From Grifola frondosa (Eukaryota > Basidiomycota > Agaricomycetes > Polyporales > Grifolaceae), in NCBI GenBank assembly GCA_001683735.1, contig LUGG01000027.1, positions 558,001 through 622,000 of the forward strand: a stretch of DNA of 64,000 bases, written 5' to 3'. The position numbers and the translations under genes were made by a program. Below the pieces are notes generated by a model. That model was not told the origin of the DNA, made no database searches, and saw only the letters and a program-made list of their open reading frames with translations. Positions 16,018-28,692 of this stretch are shown here, piece after piece. Position 1 is the first letter of the stretch, and every line of letters starts with the position of its first letter.

Positions 16018-17137
16018 ATGTCCAACGAACGGCGGTTGATCTGCTCGAGCCTGAGCAGTCTGAGATTTCTTTGTATTAGATTATGTATAAAACCTATAAC
16101 AAATAATTTAAGTATACATGCTGAATTTGAAACGCGCAAAAAACAAATTCATTCATATCTCTCCCCAATTTGCATTATTGCCAATATGAAAGGACTGGAC
16201 TAGTATATGTTCCATTTTTTTGTATGGTAGTAAGTACTTTTCCAACCAGTTCGGCAGACGATACGAAGACTGAATATTTGCAGGTTCAAGCGAGCGGTGT
16301 GAAGACCGAGTGTATACTGTGCGCTGATGCGTCACTGCGTATGTCTTTGTCAATTCGAACGGGCGAGATTATCACTCGCAGCGGACGCTCGAAGCATCTT
16401 GCAACTGCAAAACTGTCATAGCTCGTGAGGTTAGCCTTAAGTGGATGATAACACGAAGCTGTGTGGCACGAAGTACCCATGTTGAGGGTTCAAGTAACTG
16501 GTCCTTCACTGCGGGTCTGGGCCAGGCCACTGAAGAATCGTGCGCGACGCATGTGAAGTACCCGAATAGGTTTTGAATGACCTTGTTGTCACTCATGAGT
16601 CCTCTGATGTAAGTGACCGTTCTCGTGTCGCGACCCAGCGGGCGAAGGGCAAAAGCGCTCCCAGCCATGCATGAGATATCTGAACTTTCCAGGCTGCGTC
16701 GATCGTTCATTATCGTACGGATGCGACACATCGGTCCCCGAATGTCCACCATACACTTGCCATGTTCTGATCCTCGATGGCGCAAACACACGGTTGCTCC
16801 GTGATGCTGAAGACGGCTGCTACTGTCGCTGCGGTGGATTGTGCGCGATACTGTCCACCTGCGGTATCTTGACCACCACGACGCTTGTCTTCCGGCACGA
16901 GTATTCCTACGCAGCTGGTCTTCGACGATTTCAATGCCTGCGGCGGGTGCCATCTGGCACACGAGGTGAACACGATGTCTGCTTCGATTATGTGAAGGCG
17001 CTCGGCTACTCCCAGATCTCAGCGACTACAAGTACCTCCGCTGCTATCGCTGGCCTTCAGTCCCAGTTCGCTTGTCATCTGCTCCATCTTGTCTCTCCTT
17101 CGTTCTACTATCTCAAGCTCTCTACGCGATATCTACG
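16018..17137. other. Intergenic region between NSUN2 and the WH1 gene
   Basis: This lies between two divergent genes and probably holds both promoters. Overlapping ORFs exist on both strands at about 16,370-17,070, but none contains a domain I recognise and codon structure does not favour one frame. An upstream exon of the WH1 gene or a small unrecognised gene cannot be excluded. Confidence 0.4.
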
Positions 17138-18085
17138 ATGCCTTCTCCACGAACACCGACTAGTACCCTCTCATCTCACTCTGACGACAACGTCCGCCGC
17201 CTTCTACCTGCAGGCTGCAAAGTATACGCAAAAGCCTCTGCAAGAATCTATCACGCATCTTTCGGTACCGATGCCTGGTCATACACCGGCCTTCAAGGAG
17301 TACTCGTTTTCGGTCGAGACCGAACCACGGTCCACGCCGACAAGAAGTTGGGTGTCGGGCAAGGGACCAGCATTGAGAGGAATCGCTGGTTCCGACTCGT
17401 AGACACCTCTCCTGGAAAGGGTGTCGTCTGGTTGCACCAGATCCCCGATGGTTTCGACTATCGTTCCGACAAACCATTTTTCCATATCTTCTCCGGATTG
17501 GTATGCATGACGCTACATTTAACTTCTATCCAAACTAACTCTGCATACAGTCCAGGATGTTTGGCTTCCGATTCGACGAAGACGCCGAAGCAGAAGAGTT
17601 TTACAAGAGTATCGCAAGTCACACCCAGATATCATGTAAGTACTTCATCTGTTCACAGCCTCTTCCATTTCCGACATTGGTACTGCGCAGCGCCACGTTC
17701 CAGGCCGAGGAAATTGACATTTCCTTCGTCCCTGAAACGCATCTCTCCGTCCATGATTTCGGCGCCGACGCCTGGAACTTTCGTCCATCTATCACACGTG
17801 GGCGTAAACGAGAAGGGCCAGATAGAGGCATCCCCCAATGTTGCGCCAGGCTGGACAGTGATGCTGCAGGAGCTGCAAGGATACGGCATCGACGAAAAGA
17901 TGGTCGAAGACGACCTTGATTTCGTCGAAGGCTTCTTGGCTGGTGCGAAGGCCTCGCTCGTGCAGGAACTGAAGAGCACGCAAGTTCCCAAACCTGGTCA
18001 GCAACCAAAGCCATTGTCTTATGCAAGCCCTGCTGATACTCTGTTCAATCGTAGCTGGCCAGAAGAAGCGTGGGCCGGTGCATAG
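17138..18085 (+). CDS. WH1/EVH1-domain protein with CRIB-like segment (WASP N-terminal type)
   Basis: Exons 17138-17500, 17551-17635 and 17691-18085 join in phase to about 280 residues. The first exon encodes a WH1 (EVH1) fold: CKVYAKASARIYHASFG, WSYTGLQGVLVFGRD and RNRWFRLVDTSPGKGVVW, continuing across the intron to MFGFRFDEDAEAEEFYKSI. Exon 3 carries ISAPTPGTFVHLSHVG, resembling a CRIB/GTPase-binding motif, then GYGIDEKMVEDDLDFVEGFL. WASP proteins use these parts to bind WIP/verprolin and Rho GTPases and to activate Arp2/3, but no proline-rich region or C-terminal VCA actin-nucleating segment follows: the protein stops at WAGA. It may be an adaptor or competitor of WASP rather than an Arp2/3 activator (inference). 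Confidence 0.75.
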   Translation: MPSPRTPTSTLSSHSDDNVRRLLPAGCKVYAKASARIYHASFGTDAWSYTGLQGVLVFGRDRTTVHADKKLGVGQGTSIERNRWFRLVDTSPGKGVVWLHQIPDGFDYRSDKPFFHIFSGLVCMTLHLTSIQTNSAYSPGCLASDSTKTPKQKSFTRVSQVTPRYHVSTSSVHSLFHFRHWYCAAPRSRPRKLTFPSSLKRISPSMISAPTPGTFVHLSHVGVNEKGQIEASPNVAPGWTVMLQELQGYGIDEKMVEDDLDFVEGFLAGAKASLVQELKSTQVPKPGQQPKPLSYASPADTLFNRSWPEEAWAGA

Positions 18086-18480
18086 GAAACGCGTTCCCAC
18101 TGATCGCTGACATCGCCAGCCCTGCCCATTTTCCCATAGTCGCCGGGAGCGTTCTGCATTTCGTCATCGTCATACTATGAGCCCCATCACATTCATTCCC
18201 ATCTCATCCATCATCGCGTCTGGCTATCTTCGGAGTTTCTTTCAGGACATTGTCTTCATCTCTTGTATCATGTTGTATCACCATTCGTTTACTTATTTAA
18301 CGTTCGTACGCACCAGTCGCACTATATCACGCATAATTACTCGACGATATACAATTATGTATGCCCGTCACATACAATGTGATATATAATACCTCTATGT
18401 GTCTATGAATGTCCGATCAAGTCATACTGGTGTTATGAGCACCAGGCCGCGTCGTACTTTATGCAGAGATCAAGGTGTCC

Positions 18481-21475
18481 TTAGAAGCGACTGAGATCGC
18501 GGCCAAAGATCCAGTTCAAGAACCTAGCAGAACGACAACAGCATGATCAGCCACTTGACTCTTCCTCGGGGGCACAGGACCACTCACCAGTACATCGGCA
18601 CCAGGATCCTGATCACAAGGGCAGCACGCGCAGTCAGCACACCCAAAAGCAAGCAAGCAACACGAGCACGCACTTGTTCCTGAGGCTCAGCGTCTTTGTG
18701 AAGTACGCTGAGCGCCAGAGCAGCCATGCCAGCCGCCCGGTCTCCTTCGTCTTAGGGCCTCGCTCCGCCTTCGTGCGGTCGAACACTGCGTTCCAGTCGC
18801 CGACGTACGCCAGGCTCCCCGCGTTATGGAACTCGAATGGCTTGGTGTGCGCACGTTCTTTAATGATGTCGTTCAGCTTTTTTGTGACATACTTCGCCTT
18901 CTGGTTCGCCACTGTCGGAATGCGCCATTAGAATCTGAAGGTGCGCAAAGAGATGAAAAAAAGGCACCTTGGGCAGTAGCAGGCAGCGGCGCGCCCTTGA
19001 TCAACGACGCGTCGCCGATCGCCCACACATCAGGGTCAGGCGCGCCGGTCTCTTTCATAACGACGTTCAGATTGTCGTCCGTGATCAAGCACCTGGTGAC
19101 CATGCACGGTCCATCAAGCTTATTCTGCGATCGAGATGTGACAGATGCGAGTACTGACCTGTTCGTCTTCGGGTCCTTCTCGGCTTCTACGATCGCTTGG
19201 ATGAGTGGATTGGGCGCGAGGCCCGTGCTCCACACCAACAAGCCGAAGTTGACTGTGGGCCAGAATGAGATCCGTGACAGACGGAGACAGAGGAAGGGCG
19301 AGACTTTACCTTCACCCTCTTCTGTGACCACCATCTTCCCCTGTTTCCGAGCCAATCTCAGCGCGCAATCTCGCGCAAAGTCCGAGCAGCACATACCGCT
19401 TCCACGCGCTCCACATGATGCTGCGTCAGGATCCGGATCCCTTCCCTCCTGAACTTCTTTGTGGCATATCTGAAAGCGCGCAACTGTAATGAGCATTGTA
19501 ACGACTAGTAAAGAGCAGAAACTCACTCCTGCAGACCGGTATCGAAGCTCCCTAGGATCACCGGTGCTACATCGTACAGCGTTATTTTAGCCAATCGCGC
19601 TAGCGTCGGGTAATGTTTGCTCAGATCCGAATGCAAGAAGTCGTGTAGCTCCGCGCCGAACTCGACTCCGGTGGGTCCGCCACCTGCGATATCAATCAGC
19701 AAAACTCCAGCTAAGGATTGAAACCGCCACAACACACCGACGATGCAGAAGTTGAGCAGCTTTCTCCGATCGGCATCCGTGATCGTGGGCTGGTTGGCCT
19801 GTTCAAAGCCTAACAACCCTAATCAGCATTATTGTAGTAGGACAGCGTGAAAGCGCGCTTACATTCTAGAACACGCGTGCGAATTGCGCGCGCATCCTTA
19901 ATATCCTTCAGAAAGTGAGCATGTTCCTTCACGCCGGGGATGTTGAACGCTGTATCCAGGACCCATCGGTCAGCGTACCGGGTGGGTATATGCTATACAT
20001 ACTTTGGTTATACGCTCCGACCGCGATGACGAGTTTGTCGTAATGTAGCTGGAACTTGCTTCCGGAGCCCGGATACGTTACCATTGTCGGATCCGCGTTC
20101 GGTGCCGAAGATTGCTCCGAGCGGAACACGATCGGAGGCGTCGCTGGCATCTGTGCTGCGCAATGAGCATGGTACGAGATGAAATTTCATAACAGAGTCA
20201 CGCACGCATATCAACTTTTTGTGTTTGAAGTCTATGAGATGAAAGATGAGTTCCTATCAACGTTTGAGAGATTAAAGATCCGGATGGACCTATCGAATCA
20301 CACCACGCTTGATACGAGCTCTGCAAGCGCAGCGTCAAAACAATGCATTGGGCACGAGAGGAAATCGGGATAGCTCACGACTTGCGGTGTGTATCTTCTG
20401 ACCTAGTCACAAACCGGAGTGAGCGATGAACAGAGGCGTGGGAGAAGCCTACTCACAGGTTCTACGGCTGACCGAAACTCGAGGGTGCCAACAGCGCAAC
20501 TAGCGAGTAAGGGCGTGAAGTTGAAGTAGTTGTTCGGTGAGACTACGGTCACGTCTATGCAGGATGAATGTCAGACAGCATTTTAACTCTTCACATACGA
20601 AAGCAAGAGCAAAATGATCCACATAGCTCGACCTCCAGTCATAAACGAAATACCATCTCGATGCAAAGCTCGGTGGTATCATGCAGTAATCTAGGATGCT
20701 CGAAATCGTTTTTACAACGTGCATATCAACAATAGTAAACCCCTTCAGGCTGGTCTTGACATAGTACGTCAATTTAGCGCGGAAAGACTCTGTGACCGGT
20801 CAATTTTCGAAGCAGACGCGCAGAGAACCCCGACGGTGCTCAGAGCCCTGTTATATCAGCAAATGGAAATGACGTAGGGATCGACGGTGGATTTAGACGA
20901 GGTATGAAGTGCATATAATGACTTCATATGTCGCCCAATGTCCGAGCATGCCACAAATCACGGATATATCCCATGTTATCAAGAGTATCAAGACTGCATC
21001 ATGTTCATAGAAAACCTGGAGCAATAGATGCATCAAAAGGCAGCCAGGTTCGTAGCATACACCAACTGCCAACAATACAGCGAACCCAAATTCGCGTTTT
21101 CCCCATGAATGCGGACACAGACTCCGTAACCATGCCACGTATAACCATGAGATATAGAAGAGATACACAGACTGCTGGAGACGCAACGGCGCTCCGCGTA
21201 TTCGCGTTCGCGCCTGTGGCGCGACAAACAGCCTGGGAATCCTCCCGAACAGTTCGAGCAGTGGGTCTGATATACGTACTCCATCGCTTTTTGTCTATCC
21301 CTCTCAGAACCTCATATCCTCCCCATCCCGAGCCGAGAATGACGAGACGTTGCTTGCCCTGGAAGCAGACGCAGAGAAGGTTCGGGCGTTAGACTTGAGA
21401 GAGCACGGTGCGACCCGCCGAGTCGAACGCTGCAGAGACAACATGAGAAGCGGTGGTGGTACGAGTAAAGCTCCA
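18481..21475 (-). CDS. Alternative (type II) NADH:ubiquinone oxidoreductase
   Basis: This is a single-polypeptide flavoprotein that passes electrons from NADH to ubiquinone without proton pumping at the mitochondrial inner membrane. The N-terminal FAD fold [19 protein letters not shown] lies at about 21,285-21,345. A 725-nt intron (20,555-21,279) follows, then [36 protein letters not shown], the NADH-binding [18 protein letters not shown] (spliced), [15 protein letters not shown] and [11 protein letters not shown]. It ends [11 protein letters not shown] with the stop at 18481-18483. Other introns are about 40-90 nt. The exact start is unresolved: a Ser/Thr/Arg-rich stretch ([19 protein letters not shown]) just upstream looks like a mitochondrial presequence, but no in-frame ATG was fixed. 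No EF-hand insertion was seen. The gene end is firm; the 5' limit is approximate. Confidence 0.8.
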
Positions 21476-23694
21476 TAAGAAAAGTTAGGAGGGTTATATG
21501 GGTTCTATGGCGGCTAGAGAAACCGGTACATGTCGGAGAGAGAGGTCATCGGGAAGCGCCTCGCACGTTACGGGCTTGTGATCAATGACGCCAACGCCGT
21601 TTTCTGGACGATTTTTGAGCCAGACGCTCCCGACGATGGTGAACTTTTCTAAGTTTTCTGAGACGGACATAAACAAATTCTACCATGCACACGCCTGAAG
21701 ACAACAGTTGAACAAACAAATACTTCCTGTATTTAAAGTCCGTGCTCGTCCGAGGAATTTTATTTTGATCAACATTCACCTTTTCGGCAATGGCCGTATC
21801 CAATCAAAATCGGTTACTTTGACTCGCCCGCACTGCTCCAGCCATCCACAACTGTCAACAACAAATATCTCGCAACTGGCCGAAAACACAGAATACAGGT
21901 TTATATTACAGTGCACGGTTGACCTCTCCAATTTGACCTTGCACTTTCATCGATATGACCTCGAGGAAGAGGCTTTAGTATGCCGTCGGTGACTTTCGGA
22001 GAGTACTCAAAATTTATATTCTTTTCTATCTTGCTTCTGTGTATCTGAATAGCCGGAATATTCTGATTGGCAGCATATTCGATTGGGAAATGAGTTGAAA
22101 CGTTCTCCGCTTCCACTCCGAGCCGTCATAAGCCGTCCCTCGAGGAAACTGCACACTCTCCGATTGTAGGCAGAATACACGGAACGATCGTTGATTCCTT
22201 CCGTGATACGTTTCAATGTTTTAACTCGAGACGGAATGTCAGTACTTCCTTGCGCATATCCACGCACCTATCTAAGACTGACCTCGTGTAGACATCGTGT
22301 TCTTGCCCTCATTCACCCGTTTCAACTTCTCGAATTTCTGCTAGATCGTTCGCAGCCATCGAGCTTACCTGACTTCTATCTATATCCCAAACAGGACGCT
22401 ATTGGTATGATGGCCAACTGTGTCTACCAGGTACCCAATCCTTGAAGAAATGGGAGAGAGGGTTGATGAATACCATGGACGGATCATAAACGAATTCCGT
22501 GTTCGTCTCGCTCCTAAGTTGCTATTGTGAGCTTTATTCATATTTCTCTCACACGTACCTAGGTCAATCCGAACTATTGTTTTTGCGGAGTGTACCATCC
22601 ATCCTTGCCAATTCATCGAGTCCTTGCAGCGATAGAGGCCGATAAGGATGTATCTAGATTGTCAAAGGCGAGCGCAGCACTGTCACTGAGCGGCTTGATC
22701 CTGAAATAGACACTATTCATCTATTGGACGAATCCTCCCGTGGAACTTCTTACCGCACCCGAAGATAAGTAACGGCTATAGCTGGGGGATAATTTGAATG
22801 TTCACCATTCGCTTGCAACTTTGACGTGACCTAGGAAGTGTGGCGGATCGTGCTTGTCGTGAGTGGACCATCACCGTACACCGTCAAACCCTTGGCTTAC
22901 CCACCACCACAGACAGGAACTTCTCCACAAATGGCTAACCCTCTACTAGCCTGTTTATGATATCGTATATGTTCTGCAGTGCTAGCGTTCTTGGTCCACC
23001 AAAATGTTTCTCAGAAGGATTCCATCGCGGGCATGCAGCATCCTTCGGATTGCGGTACCTTCCACATGCGTTCTTGGCGCTGCTCGTCTTGTCTGCAAAT
23101 ATGTTCAAGTCGGTTGTGCCACATGGCCTTGGTATATTCTAGCTATCGAGTAACCCTCTTGTTTTCCCACTTCGTGGCTGGTTGGCCAATCTCAATCCAA
23201 AGCTTGATGGTACCGCAATCGCATTGATTGGATATTTCGCCCGAAATACTCACAACGTCTTAGATTATGCCAAAGGAACCGTTAAAAAATTCCTCATCGG
23301 CATCGACTACGAACCCCTTCGGACGCCTCCGAATCCTCACCCTAGGCATCAATTAGTGGCCGAGATTGCTTCATAGGAGGTAGACCTCAGCCCTGTGATG
23401 AAGAAAAAGCTGCTCGTCCAACGTCTGGGATATCCCTGCATACCTGCGTTTGGCTTTTCCTGGAAAGTTGGGGTGCCAGAATGGATCCATATGTGCAGAT
23501 CATATTGTGGGTCTGTTATTCATGATACAATCTCAGGAGCTGTGTGGTGATATTCATCGTGATCCGGTTCTCAGCGAATTGGTGTTCCACCTCAACTGCG
23601 CGAAGTTTGTCCTATCCTTGTCTTGTCCATTATCTTTCTGATCTGATTGTATTTCAAATAACACATAGCGACATGTGAACCCAAATTTCCAACC
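21476..23694. other. Region without a recognised gene
   Basis: Only short ORFs occur on both strands. A plus-strand stretch at about 23,160-23,376 reads WLANLNPKLDGTAIALIGYF, which looks protein-like, but I cannot name the family or find flanking exons. The first 200 bases probably include the NADH dehydrogenase promoter or first exon. The sequence is AT-richer than the neighbouring conserved genes and looks like decayed accessory DNA. Confidence 0.4.
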
Positions 23695-26455
23695 AAGACC
23701 TTGCGTCTTCTACAAAGAAACCTTGGTCGAGGAGATGAGCAATTATATTTACCTCTGTGCAAAGTGGAACATCCACTTCTCGATATGCCGCTGAACATAT
23801 CATCTATCCCGATGAGACTTGTCTTTACCGAACCCACCAAGAAAGTCTTAGACCCAATAGCAACTATAACGAAGCAGGCGATGGATGAGTTCTGTGGGCA
23901 TGCTGAAGTGTGCAAGTGAGGTGGGAGACCGCATCCAAAAAGTTCACGATAGATATCAGGTGTGTTTTCAGTATTAAATTATATATTTTTCTTGCTGATA
24001 TATGACTCTTATCATGGATAAAATGATGTCGGGTTCAAATATTCCCCCAACAATAACTTCCAGTGAACTGTCAGATGTGAGCTGATGTGAGTCGTAACGA
24101 TACCGGTGGTTTAGCTTTGAAACGTGCAACTGACAGTTGCGGCTCAAGGTATCATGATGCACAACAAGGTCACGGAAGATTGAATAGAAGAACGAGCTCC
24201 AAAAAATGTTCATCTCAAAAGTGCGGCTGTCCTTGTGATACGTCCTCATTGCCTTTAGTAAAGTTAGAATTCAACAGGTCGAATCGACTAAGTTGAGGAC
24301 TATTTGTCATTATGGAGACGTGTGGAGCTAAGTTGTTATCATCACCATATCTACAGATGTCTTGATGTCGTGAGAGATGTGATAGAGTTTAAGATCGGTC
24401 GTGACGAGCTCATAGGAACACCTCTAAATCTTCACATTCACAGTGTGCCCCATTCCTTCAGTCGCCCTTTATTCAAGTTCCAATCGCTCCTAGCGAGTCT
24501 ATCTAAACGGAGTGCCGTGTTTTTTAAACATGGCTGAGCCCGTGCTAGAAATGTTGGTTCCATTCGTTCAATACGTCATGGTTAGCTCATTCCTATCAAT
24601 CCAGCATTGCTCCGAATGTTGCTTCACGCTACTTTTCTTTGATCGCCCTTAGTTCGTCCACCTTTTTTGTTACTTTCTGGTGAGATACTAACAAATATGC
24701 TTGTTGCGATTGATAGCTCTATTGTACTATGACTTCGTCCTGACTATTTCTATGGAAGTCGAGCGGTATTGGAGCGGAGGCCGCTCATGGGCTTCATTCT
24801 TCTACTTTGTCAACCGCTATTTATCAGTGCTGAGCATAATCCCCGTCGTTTTTGAATTCTTTAGTAATGTCTCGGAGACTGTGAGTATCAATTGGTTGCG
24901 TATGGTTTCTCAGTCCTTTGACAAGTGCTACTCAATCACTAGCGGTGCGTTACTTCCTGGGTATCCCTTCAATAGCCGCCCATAGCAAATTCGGTCCCAA
25001 TATACTAGATGCCGTCAGCTGCAGACATACCATGAGGTTATCATGACTCTTACCCATTGCGTAGTCTCAAGTAGGTAACTCTCTTTTGAAAATGGTCATA
25101 TCTCACGTGCCTCGTCTAGGTTTGCTCATTCTACGGACATACGCACTCTACAATCGCAGTCGCAAGATTTTGTATCTACTCATCAGTACGTTCGGTATTG
25201 GTGGCCTCGTTAGTCTTGTAAGATCCGCAACCTCTCCTCTGCCTCCAAACTGACGTCTATTCCTTTGCAGTTGGCCATGTTCATGACAAGCAAGCAAGAA
25301 GGGTCTTCCAATCATGTAATGATTATTCCAGGATGCGATCTGACTGTGTCAACGAAACAGTGAGTAGTATATTGTACCTACTTAAACCAGAACTGGTTAC
25401 AGTTAAATATTAGGGGTTACTGTAAGCATTGCCTCGTTCAAGAATGACAGTTCTCACATCGAGTCTTCGAAATACATAGACATGGCCGTCGCCTGGGGCC
25501 CCATTCTCGTCTTCGATGGAACCGTGTTCGTTTTGACTCTTTATAAAGCTTTGGAGGTGGGTAGGACGTGGAGTGGAAGCCTATTCAAAATAATGCTACG
25601 AGATGGTAAGTCGTCAGTATAGCTTTTGAGCAATCATGTAGTCATGATCTCATTCTAACTACTGTTTTTTTCTGAAGGGACTATCTATTTTGGGTCCGTA
25701 TCGCCAGGGATTTACACTTCCATAATTACGTCTGAACCAACCGGCAGTATCATAGCAATCTGCTATCTCTCTAACATCCTGACCTATGCGGTATGTTGTC
25801 ATTCAATTTACACTCAGAACACTGGCTCATCGATGTCGGAAGTTCGCCGACGTATGTTCGCTTCACCTTATACAGGCTCGGTCCCACTCATCACTACTCT
25901 TTTCAGCTAATGTATAAAGGTCTCAGCACGACATTGACAAACGTGTGAGACTCATTTTTTCATTGTCATTCATACTCTAAAGGAACATCATACTAGCATC
26001 TCATCCGTTCTGGCTACTCGTCTAATGCTAAACATCCGCGATCCAGAACTCTTCGAGCTACCGCGTCGGTGGGAGTCGGAGTCTGTATGATACCACTGAT
26101 ATACTTTGCAAGGGAAGTGGAAACGTAACCGTTCTAATGGATGGAAGGCATGTGTGAATATAGTGGATATTGATACTGTGACGTCAGAGGGGCGAATGTT
26201 GCGCCGAGACATATATCGTCGATGAGACAACGTTCGTAGATGAATGAACGATCACTGGCTGTTATACACCACAACGACGGCACGGTTTGTCAACCTTCTC
26301 AGGTCCTTTTGCTTATCGTGATAGTAGAAAGTGAAATTGATAGAGACATCCCGCTGTGGTATGGATCAAGGGAAGTTCCTCTCTCACGCGGCAGTACTCC
26401 TGGAATGTCTCTTCCGCCTAGACACCAAACATAAGCTAACGTCGAAATTGGGGAA
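23695..26455. repeat. Inverted repeat block A' (partner at 2,062-4,916)
   Basis: This is the reverse-complement counterpart of block A with scattered mismatches. It carries a DUF6533 gene on the plus strand, and on its distal edge (about 26,370-26,430, minus strand) a fragment of the last M20 exon reading EETFQEYCRVRE against EETFREDCRVRE in the original. The M20 fragment shows that block A was copied from next to the M20 gene, not the reverse. Homology fades beyond about 26,455. Confidence 0.7.
24530..26090 (+). CDS. DUF6533 multi-pass membrane protein, copy A'
   Basis: The ATG at 24530 begins MAEPVLEMLVPFVQYVM followed by a GT donor. Later exons give ALLYYDFVLTISMEVERYW, FFYFVNRYLSVLSIIPVVF, LLILRTYALYNRSRKILYLL, DMAVAWGPILVFDGTVFVLT and RLMLNIRDPELFELPRRW, with TGA at 26088-26090. 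Hydrophobic segments alternate with short loops as in the DUF6533 family, a basidiomycete-expanded group of unknown function with about seven membrane passes. Introns are about 50 nt. The first join (after QYVM) does not give the expected phase, so a small exon may be missed or the copy may be mildly damaged. It is healthier than copy A, which lost this donor. Confidence 0.6.
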
Positions 26456-26742
26456 ATCCATCGTGCGTAATTGTAGCGAATCGAATGGAGTTCACCGTCC
26501 ATATCGGATGCAATCAACTACACATACATACACTTCTCGATATGCCCTTGAGCTTATCAGCTATCCGTGATGAGACCTGCCCGCACCGAGAAAACATTCG
26601 TCTTCATAGGAGATTAAATAATCTCAAAACAAATTGGCTCCAAGCGCCTTACACAAGATCACCCTGGGATTTCTGAGCAACAGCCATAGATGACGGACAC
26701 CTTATAAGCGAGCTGGTCAAGGTGGACACTTCCCAATGCTTA

Positions 26743-28692
26743 CTAGGCCGAGAGTGTCGTCCACGACAACGGTCTCTTGAAAGACCTCGATACGAGACTA
26801 GCGCATTTGATCATTAAAGAACTATCAACCATACGATGGCCGGACAAAACGCGCACCTGGGGAGCGGCATCACTTTGTGACCCGCTCGAAAGGTCGATCG
26901 CGGGGTATTGCACATTTCCGCTGAGTTTGTTACGGATGTGCTGACGGGTGTTCAGACTGTGTAAAAAATCTAGTAAGTATGGCATGATGTTGAATATCAT
27001 AGAACAGCAATTTTGACCTTCCGAGGAATGCATTGGCATACACTGCGAAGACCACACACGAGGCAGTCAGTGGAAGACTACATGAAGTTCCTCATGTGAC
27101 GCACGCTTGCTTGAGATCTCAATCAAAGCGAAGAAGATGAGACTGTCCTTCTGTACCGAGAACTGTCGTTATTCAAGGTCAGAGAATGTTCGATGCATAG
27201 ATAGTGTACGAGCAACGTACCGTGATGACGATAAGGATGGAGCAAACACTGCAGACAAACGTTAATACCACGTCAGTACCCCTGTAGGTAAGATTGCACC
27301 TTGTAAGAGCGCCTGTGTTAACGATGTAGACAATGAGGGATGTCAGCATGCCGTTTGAGCTAGCAGTCACTGGATCAAATTTGATGAATGCATTGCAATC
27401 AGGAGAGAAACATACTGCCTCCATCTTCCACGTTCTCGAGCCAGATAGTATATGAGAGTAGTTGCCACTATGACGTCGATACAGGCTGAACATCCTATGC
27501 CGGCACTGAGAGCAAGCTGCGAATACAAGTTGGTGGGTTTTACGTTGAGGTGTCGACCAAGCCAGAAATGGCGTACCAGCGGTCCTCTTTTCTCCATCAA
27601 CGTGGACCATCTGGGGAACATAAAGCTGTGTGGACCATCAAGAATAGCCGAACTGGCAATGCGCGTTACATACCAAACTGCTGTTCCACCTGTGTACGAG
27701 AGTTCCAGCTGAACGTAGCGATAAAGATTTTAGAGGAAATGACGCACCTATACCGAAACCTAATACTACAAATTAGTATGAACCTTTTATGCGCAGAAAA
27801 TGACTCTCGTACCGAAGCGAGATATTACAAGCAATACCTTATCACGTATTCAGCGTGCACAGAGGATGAGATTGCAGGAGCGCAGCTTACAAGGGGCACA
27901 GTAATAAAGCGTGATCGTTTGCTCACTGTTTATGAAGCTTAGAGGATCTCACGAGATCTTCAAGATTGGCACTCACAAACCCATACCCGCTTGACGTAAA
28001 AGCTAGGACAATGAGCATGATATAAATCATAAAGTATGAGCAGTTGCGTGAAACCACTATACCTATGCACCATCAATTGGATTAAAACCTAGATGGCGAC
28101 CTCAGCGAGAAACAGCCTCCGATAAAGAGTGTACTCACGCCTGAAAATACAATGAGCTTATAAAACTGAAATTCAGCCGCGGCTCTTGACTTCTGGGAGA
28201 CTACTCACGCCGGCATTCCTACCAAATAGAATATGGATTGAGTATCACTGCCACGGTATCGCGTGGGCTACTCACCAATATATCGTGGCCAAGAACTCGT
28301 GGTCCCCAAAATGGCGAATTACATATACATAGATAAATTGCGTGCACAAGGCTGTATGCACTGTTTCCATGATCCTGCACACAACATTATTAACATACTC
28401 TTCTATGACCTGAAACAATTACCAGACAAGGGCAACCTGAAAGAGGAGATGGTTAGATGTCGTGGAAAGACAGTACTTTGTATACCGGGCTGACCATGAA
28501 TTTGAGGAAAGATGGATCTCCAGGAAAGGTTTGTATATACATGAAGACCTGTAGTGTTGTTATACCATAGAGGCTATGCCGGAGTGACAGTATCATTTCC
28601 AGCAGATTTCGATTCAAAAGGAGCAGTACTGACACACATGCTACGAAGACTCCCACAAGCAGAGCGCCCATGAGGTCATCGATTTCAGCCAT
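26743..28692 (-). CDS. DUF6534 multi-pass membrane protein
   Basis: The start (rev 28692) reads MAEIDDLMGALLVGVFVACV, then LYGITTLQVFMYIQTFPGDP, and after an intron IMETVHTALCTQFIYVYVIR and FGDHEFLATIYW. Further exons give LSAGIGCSACIDVIVATTLIYYL followed by NGMLTSLIVYIVNTGALT. This order matches the basidiomycete DUF6534 family (seven hydrophobic helices, function unknown). A tail with SLNTRQHIRNKLSG closes near 26,743, matching the family's SLN.R motif after the last helix. Central exon boundaries (about 27,620-28,140) are uncertain and a stop in that stretch may mark damage. It stands alone between block A' and the LINE fragment. Confidence 0.6.
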
